Below, piece after piece: positions 51,402 to 64,000 of a stretch of DNA of 64,000 bases (position 1 is the stretch's first letter; every line of letters starts with the position of its first letter). A program made the position numbers and the translations under genes. The DNA lies in assembly GCA_024362935.1 (NCBI GenBank), contig JANCRA010000012.1:310001-374000 (forward strand), read 5' to 3'. The stretch is from Setophaga petechia. Lineage: Eukaryota > Chordata > Aves > Passeriformes > Parulidae. The notes beneath the pieces are model-generated. The model was not told the DNA's origin, did not search any database, and saw only the letters and a list, made by a program, of their open reading frames with translations.

Positions 51402-54400
51402 CTCTATATGAATATAAAATGTAAACCAAAATTGTTTAAGTTACAAATATTATTTACAGTAAGAGAAAATTATGTCAGAAACTAATGTGAATGCTGTAAA
51501 CTGACAAATTTCTAAAGCAACAGAAATTTCAAGTGTTAAGGATAATGATTTAATACACATAAACAGAGCTGAATGTCCAGATTACTAAAAAGAGAAAATA
51601 ATTCACAAGAGCATCAGTGGTCACTGTAAACAGTGTCTGATTTAAGATGTGAGAAATAACAGGTGTATCAGTGTATTAGATGCTCAACTTTTGCAATAAG
51701 GAAGTTCTTTTTCTCTTCAAGGCCATATATACAAAGACAGCAGATAGTGGAGACCTTTTTTGTTATTATCAGTACAATGTCTTCTAACCAGTTGACTCAT
51801 TACTGTCATCAGCAAAATTCATACCTTTTGCAACAGTCAAAAATTCCAAATGTTTAATCAAAAAAAACCATTCCATTTTAGGTATATTTAAAAATAAGAA
51901 AATGCAAACCAAAATAATTCATACAACTAATTTCTAGTAGCTAATTATTCAAATAACTAATTTTCTACCTGCTGTTCATCAGTAAAGGCGAATCTGAATT
52001 CTTTTCAATACCATAGTGAAAAATAGCATTATGAAATAAGGATCTTATAACAGAATTAACACAAGCCTACTAAAAATTCCACCTAGAAGAAGTACAAATT
52101 CTAAAGTTACAAATTACATGAGGCTCACTTACTCTACCCAGAAGACTTCAAAAAGAAAGGAAAAAACAAAGGTAAACCAAATGCAACTAAAATACCTACA
52201 GGGAAACTAAACAACAACTTTTGCAATTAAAAAAATCATAGCACTATATTTCAGGAAGAATCACAGGAGATAAGGGAAGAGTCCAACAGAATTTTTCACA
52301 AACATTTTAGTCAGTAAAAGTAACTTGTCTGACTACATAATCTGCATCATTAGGGATAACTTCAGCATTAGCTATTAGAGCTTGTTTGCTTAAAAAAGTT
52401 CTTGTTGCTAAGCATAAATGTATGGTCACATTAACCAGGTTTGCAGAGAACTCATAAAGCTAACAACAAGATAAAGTGGATTTCAGGAATTTTGTTTTCT
52501 CATTTTTTGTGCAAGTTTATGGATCACATGGATAGCAAATCATGTCAATACATATATTCATATGCAGAAAATTCTGTAACATTTCCTTCCCACTTTGCAT
52601 TCATCATTACATAGATCATTAGCAGATTAATGAAACAATTTACATAATCTCCTTGGTCTTAGTAAGAATATCAATGTGCATGCAATAAGTATTTTTAGCA
52701 CTTGACATTTCTAGCAAGTCAAAGCAACATTGCAGACATTTTAAAGGCAGGTGACCTTGTCCAGTTCTCTAGCACTAACACATTAATGCATATTACAGCA
52801 ATGAAATATAGTTTTGATGCGATTTTGTAGAAACACTGGATTAGAATCTCCAGCAAACACCTACTTCAAAGTGACTAATACCCCACATTGTTTTCATGCA
52901 AAAACCAAGCAGGAAAACTAGTTATTGAAGCAACTACAAAGAATTTTTTCAAATCTAATTAGAAGAGACCACATAACCAGATATGTCGAAATACTTTTTT
53001 TTCTAAAACCAGAATTTAGCTTAAGAAAGAGTTAGTGCAGGAACATGGGTCAAGCACAAAGCACACACAAGGCACAAAAATACATTTATAATGCCAAGAT
53101 CACTGTTTTTAATACTGTACTGTATAGCCAAGTGCCTATTATTTAGGTTTTATATTATAAAGACTACTATTTATTGGATTCAGACTAAACCAGTGGTTTC
53201 CACACTTATCCTGAAACTGCTCTTTCTCCTAGTGGTCAGTGTCCTCCCCTCCCTGAACACTTAGCAAGTGCAATTCATACAGATAATATACATTACTAGC
53301 AGTGTCACTGATGTTAATGAGTCTTAGGAATAAACCAGTGATATTAACAGAGAGCACGACTGGAACATCTGATTTCTGATTTCATTTTATAGCAAACTCA
53401 GCCTGATCTTCATTACCTCACCACTTACCAAGTAAACAAAATAATTGCATGCATAATTGCATATCTTCCTAATGAAACTAAATAAGCTGTAAAATATTCA
53501 GAAATTCTATCCTATAAGGGCTACTCTACATTATTAAGAAAGTAATTCTAATAATTATGTTGAATCTCATGTTGCATTTTTGCTCTGGAATAAATTCACT
53601 TATTCTACACTTGCAATTAGCTCAAGATGGGCTAAAAATGGCTGTTGAACAGATATCATTATCACCAGGGAGAGCAGGAGAAAAGACATTTACCACCTAA
53701 CTGTGAGATTATCTTGCTTCTCCACTGTGATAAGATCACAGTGAAGAGAAATATGGTCTCGGGCAAGTACCAATTACATTGAACAAGGCATTAAGGAAAT
53801 ACAGTTCTGGTCATCTGTGCCGAAGTGATGGATTTTGATCAGAAGAGGAAACCAGTATTTTTGTTGTTGTGTTTGTCTGAAACGCATCATAAGCCTAATA
53901 AAATGAAGGATGAAAGTGAGGATCAGAAACGTTCACACACAGGCAAGGTAGGAGTTCAGTGTTCCCGAAGTGGAAACGCTTGGGAAAGACAGGACCTACC
54001 TTTGATCAGGGATGAGGCTGGCAGAAGAATAGATCAGTCATGACACATGATTTAAACTAGACATTTTAAAGTTTGCAGTCATTGTGGGACTAATGTTCAG
54101 GAACAGTTTTTTTCAATAGGATTAGCATGTTTAGGAGGGAAAAGAGTATGAAAACTGTAAATACACCTTTATGTTGAGTATGGCAGGTTTCCAATTGATG
54201 TTTCATGGCAGATATGACTAAAAATGTGGGCTATACTACACTGAATCAATTCCAATTTCATGTTTCCATAAAACTCACCATGCTATTCACTAGTTTACAC
54301 TGAAACTATTTACCACTAGCTAAACATATGTAAATTACCCTTAATGTTTCTAGCTTTTCACAATATTTTAAAAATCATTATTTTCATAGAAGATATGTTC

Positions 54401-55189
54401 TTAAGAAAAGGTGGCTGAGAATTGTACTCAGTCTGCACCCTTGGACAAATCTAATTTTTTTTTTTACTAATTCACAGAATAAATCAGTACATGCTATTTC
54501 TTTTGCACAATATAGACTTACCTACATTTCACTTAAGCTTCATGCAAAGCCTCCTTTTCCATATGTAAGTTACCACACCACCTAGCCATTTTTCTCTGTA
54601 ACTAAACAGCTTTCAAATTCTAGGGAATATATCTTACAGATATCCACCAGTTACATGTGTACATACATAAGGGGCTATGAAGTAATTTGAGAAATAAAGA
54701 AAGAAATTTTTTTTAGCCAAGTAAGTAGTGTATATGAAATATGAATAGCAATAAATTCTTATTTGGAAGTTTTAGACCCTCCAAAACACCTGAGCCAAAT
54801 AGTGTGCTTGTCTTTGTAAGTATAAAGGAATTACAGGAATGGAAATCAGTGCTGTCAGTTTTCATTATATTCATGATGTCTTTCTTCCCACAATTACTAA
54901 GGGTTGTTAAGATGTGTTTACACTGTTCAAACTAACAAGTTGCAGCAGGAGTCAAGTCAGTAAATATGCTGCTTGACATCTTTTAGAAAATAAACAGAAA
55001 AAGCCATCAATCATCTGTCTCCAGCTTCACATCCTGCCAAAATGAAAAAGCAAACCAGGCTTTGCAAATAATGGATGCTTTCTCAAGTATGCATTACCAG
55101 TGAGTCACACAGGTACCGAGCAATATTGCTAAATGAGCTAAGTTAACTGAGTGAAGCACTACTGAAATGAAAAAGTGACTGCTTCATGA

Positions 55190-55300
55190 ACCAACGGAGC
55201 CTCGGGCCACAGGGGACTGTCAGATCATCCAGTCTCACCTCCTGCATCACACAGGTCAGGGAACTTCTCCCCAGTCCTCCTTTTTGAGACAATCAGGATG
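55190..55300 (-). mobile_element. old CR1-like 3' fragment
   Basis: The segment CAGATCATCCAGTCTCACCT followed by CCTGCATCACACAGGTCAGG resembles an old CR1 3' tail widespread in turtles, crocodiles and birds (recalled form: GATCATCTAGTCTGACCTCC... ACACAGGCCA). It is read as the reverse complement of the element end. The right border is unclear; weak similarity may continue to about 55400. Confidence 0.5.
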
Positions 55301-56918
55301 TTTAAAACCTAACAACAGTGCGTCTAAAACCTACCTTAAGCTTTCTTCCCACAAGAGAGTTGAAGACATCCTTGAAGACAAATGCACAATTCACCTCTCT
55401 CATTTTCTCCCCAGCATGTAAGCTGTTAAACATGTGTGATTAATTTCTCATTGACATTTGCTGCACACAGGAATCTGCTCATTAGAGAGGCATTTTTTTC
55501 CTTGGTGAGACAGAGTTTTCTCCGCAAAACATTGGTTATGAATAAAATGCAACAAGGAGACTCCTGACTCTGGCCTGCCAGTCTCCCCCTCAGCGACACA
55601 GCATACATCCCTTACTGGTTTTCCCTGCCTTGTATTTCATCCTTCCCCCTTTTCTTCCAACAAGCATGTCCAGGACCAGTGTCTCAGGAAAGCCAACCCA
55701 TCTCCAGCCAGAGGTATTGGAAAAAAGGCAAGGTATTCATTTGGTCTTTTTAACATATGAAACCTGCAAGATTGTTTGAAGCTAGTTTGTTACTAAACCT
55801 GAACTGACTCTGAAGAGTTAACCCAAAACCGGTATAATCGACCCACAGATAATTTAGATTTCACTGTGCTAAATTTTTGTGCAATTTCTCACAGAATTAA
55901 TTCTGTGCATGAAAAAGTAAGGAGGTAGATCTGGAAGGACATTCTGTATTTTTCACATCAGAAACAAAATCCAGCCTTATACAAATGGTGGAATTTAGCT
56001 TTAATTATGAAGCTGAAACCAGTCATTCCATAATTGCTTTCTATGATTTCAACAGCATTTTAAATCCTAGGGGAAAAAAATTAGAATTAATTACCATTAT
56101 TAGCTAAATACAGAAAGACTGTGAGATTGGCAAAAAGTTAGAGTACACATCTCCTACTCCATGACCTACCATTTTATTAAGTGTGTCATGCTCCAATATT
56201 TCCTGGTTTTTAAAATTTATCATAGTATTGAATGTTATTACCTTCATGAGGCAATCACATGTTTTTGTTTAGTTTAGTTTTGTTTTCTAAAGGGAATCTT
56301 GGCTCATAGAAAAGCATAAAAATAACAAAATCAAAAAGGTAAAAGCAGAAGAAAAATCTCATTTTTTGCCAGCTGATCATCAAAGCATTTAATATATGAT
56401 TTTTTTGTATTTTGATTTTGGCAACACAGATATAAGCAGTTGGTATTTTCCTTCTTTTTCTCACTTCTAATTTCACTTCAAAGGGGGAAAGAACTAATAT
56501 TCTCAGCACTTCCTGATACTGTAGACTGAAACCCAGAGATAACAAACATGCCAAACTGCAAGGCTCCGTGAATAAAGAGAACTGGATAGATTATTAACTC
56601 ACCTATAAGATGAAGAGAAAACTGGCACTTGAAAATGCAGACATAGTTAAAAGTATTTAAAAAAAACCCCAGAATATTTTAAGATCCTAAATTTTGGAGC
56701 CTTACTGAAAAATGAAAACAAAAAATCTAATGCTGGCAGGCAAGGGGAAGGGAAAAGAGATGTTGAAAATTATTAACTGAAACAAAATTTGAAGAAATTA
56801 ATAATTGAGGACATAAAATGAACAGAAAAAAAAATGAAATAGAACACATATTTGCAAAGGTGGGTTGAACTAGACTTGTGCATTTTTAGATAGGATATTT
56901 TTGTATAAAAGAAATTCA

Positions 56919-57640
56919 GTAGATCATATTTATTCTGACTTTAATGAAGCATTTGATACTGTGCCTCATGGGAAAACTACCAGTTAAGCTGAAGAAAGTG
57001 AGGATTAAAAAAAAGAAACTGTGTGGGGTATAAAGAAGATGCCTCAAGTGAAAGGGAATAAGCAGTGCTGAGAAAGTGCAAGAAAAGGATTCCTGAGAGA
57101 TTTCTTGAAGATTCATCTTAGCTTCCTTAATATTTTCACCAGGGACTTTTGAATAAATATTAGAAGCACAATGACAATATGTAAAACATGGGAAATAGAA
57201 AGATGCAACAAGAAGAATTTGATAATTCCAAAGAATGGGAGAGAGAACCATTTCAAAATACCTTCAAGAGTTAAAGAAGGGACAATACATTTTGACACAT
57301 GAACAGCAATAAAAATTTCCTATAAACTGGGAAAATGTCAGCTCAAAATGATTAAAACTCTAAGACTGCGTTGAATTAGCTTTTCACAGAAGGGCTGTGT
57401 GACACAAACATGATACAGACATCAGACCCTTCCTATATCAGATAAAATGTTTCTGCTTTAACAGCACTGCTAATACTGTGCAAGGCATCTAATGGGGATG
57501 AGTTTGCACAGCTCTTGTCACCAATGTTCAAGAAGAGGGAATTCAAACTTTAATAAAGACTCCTGAAATGATAGAAATGAAGAACAGGCAGCTACTCTTG
57601 AGACAAGGTGATGAAAGCCTAGGTTGCATGAGTACAAAAC
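56919..57640 (+). mobile_element. degraded CR1-type LINE relic with reverse-transcriptase trace
   Basis: On the plus strand the start reads as a reverse-transcriptase fragment, DFNEAFDTVPHG, matching the conserved FSKAFDTV-type motif of CR1 and related non-LTR retrotransposons. Further on are decayed matches to CR1 text around the later part of the ORF (for example near CTTCCTTAATATTTTCACCA and GTCACCAATGTTCAAGAAGA). Stops and indels interrupt every frame, so it is inactive. Borders are approximate and only the first 60 bases are clear. Confidence 0.5.
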
Positions 57641-60303
57641 TCTTGTCTAAAAATGCATCGTAGGGCATGGTGGAACTGGAGATGATGAAATGCTGATGAA
57701 GCATGGAACTATCCCTCCCTCATTTGGGATACAGGACGAGGTTGTCATGCTTAATTTTAGGAACTAATTTAACTGTAAGGTGATGATACACCTGGTACAG
57801 CAACAGGACTTGAAATGACCTTCCTGTGGATGAAGCAGGGGACTGAAAAGGGGACAAAGGCTGACTCAGCCCTACTGTTAAAGGAGGATGTGGGTATGTT
57901 TACAAAGGAGTATCAGGATCCAGCCTGGGGATTATTTTACAGGCCCAAAACTGAAATCAGGGATGTTTGCCCATATCCTCATTTCCATTTAGTTGCACAA
58001 CAGAGACCAAGGAGGTGCTATGCTGCTGTGCTACCCACTTCTGTTTGTTCAGTGAAATGAACATGCATGGAGAGCTTAAATCAAGTCCTCTCCACGTACA
58101 ATGACTCTCTCCACTTGCCTTCTCAGCTTCAATAATGTTTGTAGTGTTATTCTTTTTTAAGCCAGACAGATGCTTCTGAGCCTTGAGGGCATTTACATAC
58201 TATCCTTCCTTTAGAAACTTGTATGTAATGAGGATGTTAATGATTGATGTCTTAAACCCCAACAAATTTCTGAGTTTTTTCCTGACCTTCTCTTGTATGG
58301 GGTTAACATTTATTCAGCCTTTGGCAGTCTTTCTGATAGAAACAAATTTTGGTATCACAACTGATTTGTCTTTGAACAATTGTACACTTCAGAGTAACCA
58401 TTTGCTCCAATTTTAATGGAATTTATTCTTACTCCTTTTATTCAAACTGTTTGGCAGAAGGAGCCCAGTATACTGAGTTACTACAGAATTAAAAAAATTA
58501 AGTGAGTTAAAAGACAACTGAACTTCTAATTCAAATGTTTACAATCTGTCTATTGCTTCAGAAATTAATATCCACAGACAATGACAAATACTGCCCTGTT
58601 TGCTTTACAGACATTTACCACTTTAATCCCTTTTATATCTGCACAGCAAAGGAATGCCCCTGTGCTGAAAAATGCATTTATGTGTAAGTTTCTGTCTTTT
58701 CTCAGGCAATAACAGCAGCAATAGCAGAAATAATTAGTCCTCAGCCATTTAGACTTCTAATAAATTTAAGAGGCAAAACCATTAATTTATGAGAAGGAAC
58801 AAATAATGCATTTTTATTACTCTGTGTGTATGGATGTGTATTAAATATAAGTAAAAAATAAGAAGTTTGTGTAAGGAAGGCCATCTTTTTTGAGGGACAG
58901 AAAACAGGTGATGGAGCCATGCAAATTTCTATAGGCTTTCACTGGAAGTGTGTAAAATACATATGAAGAATGCTGTTTATCTCTGGCCTCAGAATCTGGC
59001 AGGTCCATTTATGTTCAACACTATCTATAGGAAGAGTTAATATAAGTTAAAAACTGAATAAGACAGGAATACATGCTATACACAAAACGATTTAAAACAT
59101 ATTTTCAGGTAGTGAAATCTCAAAGGCAGCATATGCTGAAATGAAAATGGGTCATACTTAAAAAGAGATTTTCATGTATTGATGCTGTGATTCATACCCT
59201 TGACAAATTATAAACCCCTGCTGCAAACTATCAGGACAGTATTTAAGAGTTCTTAGATATAGTTCAAAATTGTAATAGTAGATTTCCTGCTATTCTCTTC
59301 ATAATGGTAATTACACTGACTGAGCAGATTAGCTACTCCATGAGAAATTCAGCTGTACATGTAATAAAGAATGACATGCTGAACCCTGTATAATTTTCAT
59401 GGCAAATGTAATTTTTGTTAAAAAAAATCTATTCTATATTCATAACAGTACAATGATGAGGGACGCTCAATAAAACATCATCCTGACTGTAAACAAATAT
59501 TTTTGATGGAAGTGCTGCTTATGCCACCATGTTTGCCATTAAGAAAGTAACCACTGTCTTTGGGAAAACATTCAGAGTCTTGTTCAGCTGAGACTGTAAA
59601 ATGAGAGCAGTTGGGGAATAGACCTGGGAGCCTGGCAACCCACACTGCCAAGAAAGGGCTCTCACAACAAGAAGAATTTGCATATTCACCTCTGCATTAC
59701 CTAACAAGGACACTCCTGAAATTCAAGCTTCATTATCAGTATACAGTGCACAAGTTAAAGGGTAAATAACAGTTATCTAGGCATAGTTTTTCTCATTTTC
59801 CACAAAAGTACAATGTATGGTGTTAGGGCTAAGCATATTGTACATCAAGTTCATTATGAAATCTGTAGGAGTCCAGCTAGAGCAACGGGAGCAGGATTTG
59901 GCCCTAAAATGTACTGGGATTCATCTCAGTGGCTTTGTCTTTTGCATCAGAGAAATATGCTCAATGCTTCACAAAATTCCAGTGGATGTAGTCTATCTAC
60001 TCCTTTCAATAAAATGATTTTTTTCTGAGTTTTTGATTAATTTTCAGTTGCATTTTTAGTCAGAACTGGTATTTAATTAAGCAACTTAATTATAAATGCA
60101 GCCTATAAACCTCTAGCTTCAACTAACTCAGGCAGTGAACTTACTCACTATATGTGATAGGCTTTCCTCTCATCCATTCTCTAATCTAGTTATTTGACTG
60201 GTCACTTAAGGGACAACTGTGCTATCTCCTGTGTTAAGAAGGGCTATGGTTTCTTTCAAAGCATGGAGAAATCTAATGTAAAATGATTAAAATCAGGCAC
60301 AGC

Positions 60304-60323
60304 TATTTATTTATTTATTTATG
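60304..60323. repeat. (TTTA)n microsatellite
   Basis: About five TTTA units. Confidence 0.93.
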
Positions 60324-60446
60324 TGTCTGTAAATATGTCATTGATGCTTAATGGTTTTGGGCTTCCCACATAAAGAGTCTGAGAAAAACTAAGATTAGCA
60401 AGTGTGTGGAACAAGGAAGATTTGTAGTTCAGGTGATACACATGGT

Positions 60447-60503
60447 ATAAAAGTGTGTGCATTGCATAAAAGTGTATACATTGCATAAAACTGCATAGGT
60501 GAG
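60447..60503. repeat. 19-bp imperfect tandem repeat, three copies
   Basis: Units at 60447, 60466 and 60485 begin ATAAAAGTGTGTGCATTGC, ATAAAAGTGTATACATTGC and ATAAAACTGCATAGG. The first two differ by two bases; the third is diverged. Confidence 0.85.
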
Positions 60504-61483
60504 GTTTTGGAGTACAAACGTGGAAGGAAAAAAAAATCTCTACAATTTGCCAAATGATTTTCAATTAACTTCATTTAATTGTTTCTGAATTTCTAACTTC
60601 AAGAGGTATTTTCTTTAATATCTAGAGGCGTAAAGATATTAAACTGAATATTTGTGCTATCTAGCTTTAGGTATTTAACATAGAAAGGAAACTGTTCATG
60701 GGGTGTTTTGTATTTATTTGATACTGTGAGATTATCCTTGCACAGAGAAGTTGCTGAAGGACCTTGAGAGCACTCGGAGTCCCCTGCCTAAGGAACCTCT
60801 CCTGTTGAGGGGAGGGCATCTGAGAGCATCTGAGCAATGTGGGCTCCCCCCAACCCACCCTAACTGTGGCATGAATATCCATTCCACCAGTGCACTGCCT
60901 GATCTCTTCTCTAAAAATTCCAAAAGATCTCCTATTTACAGAGCACTTAAAGCTTTTAAACAAAAAACAGTGGAAGTCTTGGAAATCAGTGGAATTTCTG
61001 TGTGTCAGTTATGGACACAGTTGTTAAAAAAAGTATTCTTAATAATTTGCTAGTAATTTTCAAGTCCCTCACCAGCAAGGAGCTTCTCTTTGAACTACCT
61101 TCATGCAACTTTGCTAACATCACACCAGTCTGTCTTTCCAGATGGAAAATTAGTTCATCACGAGAGTACTACCAGCTCAATGCCCCTTCCTATAACTGTG
61201 TTTGATATTGTTGGTGAAACCCCAAAATGCACCACAATCAATCTTTCTTTGGGTATGTATGTCAGGTAAGACAAAGCAGTGCACAGCTCTATTTCACAGT
61301 CTAGATAAGCACAATCCCTCATATTTCTATGCAGCCAGTTTTACTCAGCGGCAAATACTACTTCAGCTGAGCTCTTTGTATGATGATTTTTAAATATTGG
61401 GATATAAGAACTCAAAACTCCCTCTCTGTACAATTGGAGAATATACACCATATCATCATGAAATTAGGAAAAAAAGTAACTAC

Positions 61484-61507
61484 CTTTCTTGTAACCCTCA
61501 GCTATAC
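61484..61507 (-). other. candidate microexon, 24 nt, unproven
   Basis: An acceptor (CATTTCTTTTTCTAG) and a donor (AAG then GTAGTT) flank 24 nt on the minus strand. Only one reading frame is open: phase 0 hits TAG as the second codon, while a start with two leading bases gives IAEGYKK. That frame does not fit the phase-0 exon at 51300-51401 unless another exon intervenes. A second AG six nt inside would give an 18-nt phase-0 version (LRVTRK). It lies 445 nt downstream of the 21-nt candidate in transcript order. Evidence is limited to splice-site shape. Confidence 0.2.
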
Positions 61508-61952
61508 CTAGAAAAAGAAATGTATCACTAAACAAAGCCATATCAGAGAAATGTAAAACCAGTTTTATAAAATTAGTCCTAGCAATATCTTCCTTAATAA
61601 ATTGAGCAATTCTGTTTCAAAACATACAGTTTTTGCAGCGGACTACAAAATTACATTTCTCTAAATACACAAACTGTTTTTAAATTTACCTTTCTGCATC
61701 ATTCAGTTGCACTCCTTTCACAGAAAATACAACTTCATATTCCAAAACAGAAAGCTAAACTGCTAATAAATAGGTACATCATAATTAAGTATCAGTGTAA
61801 ATGCATGGACTAAACTACACCAAAATTAACTTTAATATTTAGAAATGTTCTGGTCAGTATCTTGGTATTTTTCAAACCAAGAAAAATAACAACAACAGAC
61901 ACAACACACTACATCTGTAATACATGCAGACATGCACATAAATAGTAATCAC

Positions 61953-61973
61953 CTGAGTCCTTTTCTGCTGTTG
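61953..61973 (-). other. candidate microexon, 21 nt, unproven
   Basis: On the minus strand a long pyrimidine tract (TTTTTCTTTCTCTATTTTTTTATTTAG has the right form; only its last part is needed) precedes 21 nt ending in CTCAG before GTGATTAC. Read in phase 0 it gives QQQKRTQ, which could join in frame to the exon at 51300-51401. Read with two leading bases it gives TAEKDS. I cannot anchor it to a known CADPS2 peptide with confidence. It may be a regulated microexon of the host gene or a chance splice-like sequence. Confidence 0.28.
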
Positions 61974-63289
61974 CTAAATAAAAAAATAGAGAAAGAAAAA
62001 CATCACTACAGAAATAAAACTCATATAATTAGAGAAGAATAAATATCACATAAGGAGTTAATAGCTTCTTAACATCTTGAGTACATCACACAACTGATGG
62101 GATTTTTCATGTAAGGGAGAAATGGTGCATATTTCTGAGTAATATATTTGCATTTACTAGTCTTATATAGTCTTTATTTCAAGCTCAGGCACTGAGCTTG
62201 CATCCATATTGTGCATGGGAATTCAGAAACATACATGAGAATATTATTAATATTAAAACCTTCTTTTTATCTCTATATTTTAGGTATTTGCTATTGGTCT
62301 ATAGCTGATATTATCTTGTAATATTTACCTTTTGACCGACTAACATCATGTTGTTCAGTAAAGAAATAGTCAAAGGACAAAAATCTCCAAAAGATGTGCC
62401 AGCCACATCTGAGGACATCAGTAATATTATGAAGATAAGGACTCTATGCTTTCTGTATGCAGTTTGAGGAGTAAGCATTTAATGCAAACACTAACATGAG
62501 AAGAATGTAACTTCAGCGCACAGATACAATAATGCTCCTATAAACCTAAAGAAGCAGAATGAAACCCATTGCTGAAAAATATTACATTTATATTGGTACA
62601 AAAGTAGGATGTTTGTAATGACCAGAGTATCAAAAGATATCAATACAGGTCTCATTGCCATTGAATTCCAGCGCATTGAATTTTCTGATGTTATGATGCT
62701 GGAGTCCTTCACTTTCAACAGTACTTTATTCTCAGAAAAGAACTTCACCTATTTGTCTTTATATATGCAATGATGTGTTGTGCTTTGAGTTTACAACTGC
62801 ATGAGTGTAAAACTACTTAAATAAATCTAGTTGGGTTCCAACCAAAATGCAACAAATCCAAAAAAGAAAATTGCAATTGCAAGTTGAAATATGGGAGTCA
62901 GGTTCATGTGCTGTTCCAGCTTACTCGGTGTTTACAGTGTGAATATCTTGAAGTGCAAACTTTGCTACTTCAGGGAAGGTCCCACAATCCTTTAGGATAT
63001 AGTAAAAAATATTGGGAAAAGATTTATTTACATCATGACAAAAAACTTTCCAATCCATTTTATTGTCAGTGTGTTCAGGTATCTTTTGCAAGCCTTTTTC
63101 AAATTATAAAAATGTTTCTATTTTTATACTCATTGTTTCAACAGGTTTGATACATGACTTAAATACTGAACATTAACATTTCCCTTTATGAAAACAGAAA
63201 TATAAAAACAAAGGAAAAAATTCTTTTTTTCCTTTTCATTTTCCAGAACAGATTTAATATTCATCCTTTTTCTCTTTAACACAACATGA

Positions 63290-63309
63290 TATCATAATTA
63301 ATTATGATA
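63290..63309. repeat. perfect 20-bp AT-rich palindrome
   Basis: TATCATAATTAATTATGATA. Outer arms ACAACATG (63281-63288) and CATGTTGT (63331-63338) also pair around it. Confidence 0.93.
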
Positions 63310-64000
63310 AACTGGTTACTAGGATGGTTTCATGTTGTTACTTCCATGATATAATACTGGTTGCTATAGTGATGAGATGGATCCTTTGTTAATCACTTGT
63401 GAGATCGGTTAACTCATGTTTTTCAGAGAATTTGAGCAGAGATAAAAATGGAAAAAAAGTTGGCTTTATAATATTGCTAAATATTTGAGGCTTCTTCAAT
63501 TTGCTCCTAAGCTAGCTCTGTTTCTTCTGAAATTGCTAGAAACACATGCTATTTAAAAAATTAATATGCATAAAATTTGTATTAAAAAAACCCCAGAATT
63601 AATCCCACACTATTTTCCTGAGAGTAATTCTAGCTCTAAAAACCCAGTGCATACAGCTTTCTGTTCTTGAATACATTTGGACAGGAGTATCTCTAGCTTT
63701 TTGTACTTATGGAGAATAAAAGTCTGTCTTGACAAGGCATTTGACTATTATGACCTCCTTTTTGTTCTACATAAGATTTACAAATAGTAAAATGACATTG
63801 TGCATCCTGGCCATTTTTAAAAGCAGAATTTTAGGTAATTTCATAATATACTTTATAGAACATACCAAACTTTCAGAAAAACTCCTGATTACCTTCAAAC
63901 TTAGTATTTTGTCCCCTTATTTCATTAAATCAGTATGAAATTAGGGTTTTAATGATCACATTATTATTATATATCTGATCATACAGTAGCAAAAATAAAT

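Larger units (their letters stand above)
51402..64000 (-). other. CADPS2: CADPS2 intron (partial), upstream of the LAELCIEV exon
   Basis: No standard-sized CADPS2 exon was found to the window edge. Contents: a minus-strand CR1-like relic (55190-55300), a plus-strand CR1 relic with a reverse-transcriptase trace (56919-57640), TTTA and 19-bp tandem repeats near 60304-60503, a 20-bp palindrome at 63290-63309 and two microexon candidates (61484-61507, 61953-61973). Confidence 0.7.

Noticed and set aside
57815..58060. 81-codon frame resembling a retroelement remnant
   Set aside because: No motif could be matched; proximity to the CR1 relic alone is not evidence.
62334..62344. An 11-nt microexon-like sequence (before GTAAAT on the minus strand)
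   Set aside because: Length is not a multiple of three, the acceptor is weak (GATGTTAG) and no frame partner is known.
1..64000. Nested intronless genes such as RNF133/RNF148, which lie inside CADPS2 in mammals
   Set aside because: No RING-type cysteine/histidine pattern or open frame of adequate length is seen in these introns.

Overview
The window is vertebrate, almost certainly bird, genomic DNA: AT-rich, with long introns, canonical GT-AG splice sites and CR1-type LINE relics (clearest at 4619-5053 and 39767-40014), the characteristic retroposon of birds and other sauropsids. It lies entirely inside one protein-coding gene on the minus strand. I recognise this gene as CADPS2 (CAPS2, calcium-dependent secretion activator 2), a priming factor for dense-core vesicle exocytosis. 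Its paralogue CADPS is excluded by paralogue-specific residues, mainly in the exons at 14201-14308 and 32775-32930.

Eleven coding exons read in transcript order from high to low coordinates: 51300-51401, 47565-47721, 41061-41202, 40812-40931, 32775-32930, 30505-30652, 29473-29487 (a 15-nt microexon), 26887-26961, 24022-24105, 23875-23907 and 14201-14308. Together they give 1140 nt, exactly 380 codons, and all ten junctions keep the frame. They encode the C-terminal half of the protein: the Munc13-homology (MUN/MHD1-like) region and the start of the C-terminal vesicle-targeting region. The N-terminus with the C2 and PH domains lies beyond 64000. The last exons, after the LFD codons at 14201, lie before position 1.

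Layout: 1-14200 is intron with a CR1 copy, a CpG-rich patch and small repeats. 14201-30652 carries a run of short exons, five of them consecutive and phase 0-0. 30653-41202 carries larger exons, a 44-bp minisatellite and another CR1 copy. 41203-51401 carries two exons, one with a perfect hairpin just upstream of its acceptor. 51402-64000 is intron with old CR1 relics and two unproven microexon candidates.

I found no intact second gene, RNA gene, CRISPR array or other novel multi-gene system. The most interesting features are splicing-related (microexons, skippable exons, hairpins near splice sites) and several near-perfect palindromes. Paralogue comparisons are from memory of the protein family, not from a search.
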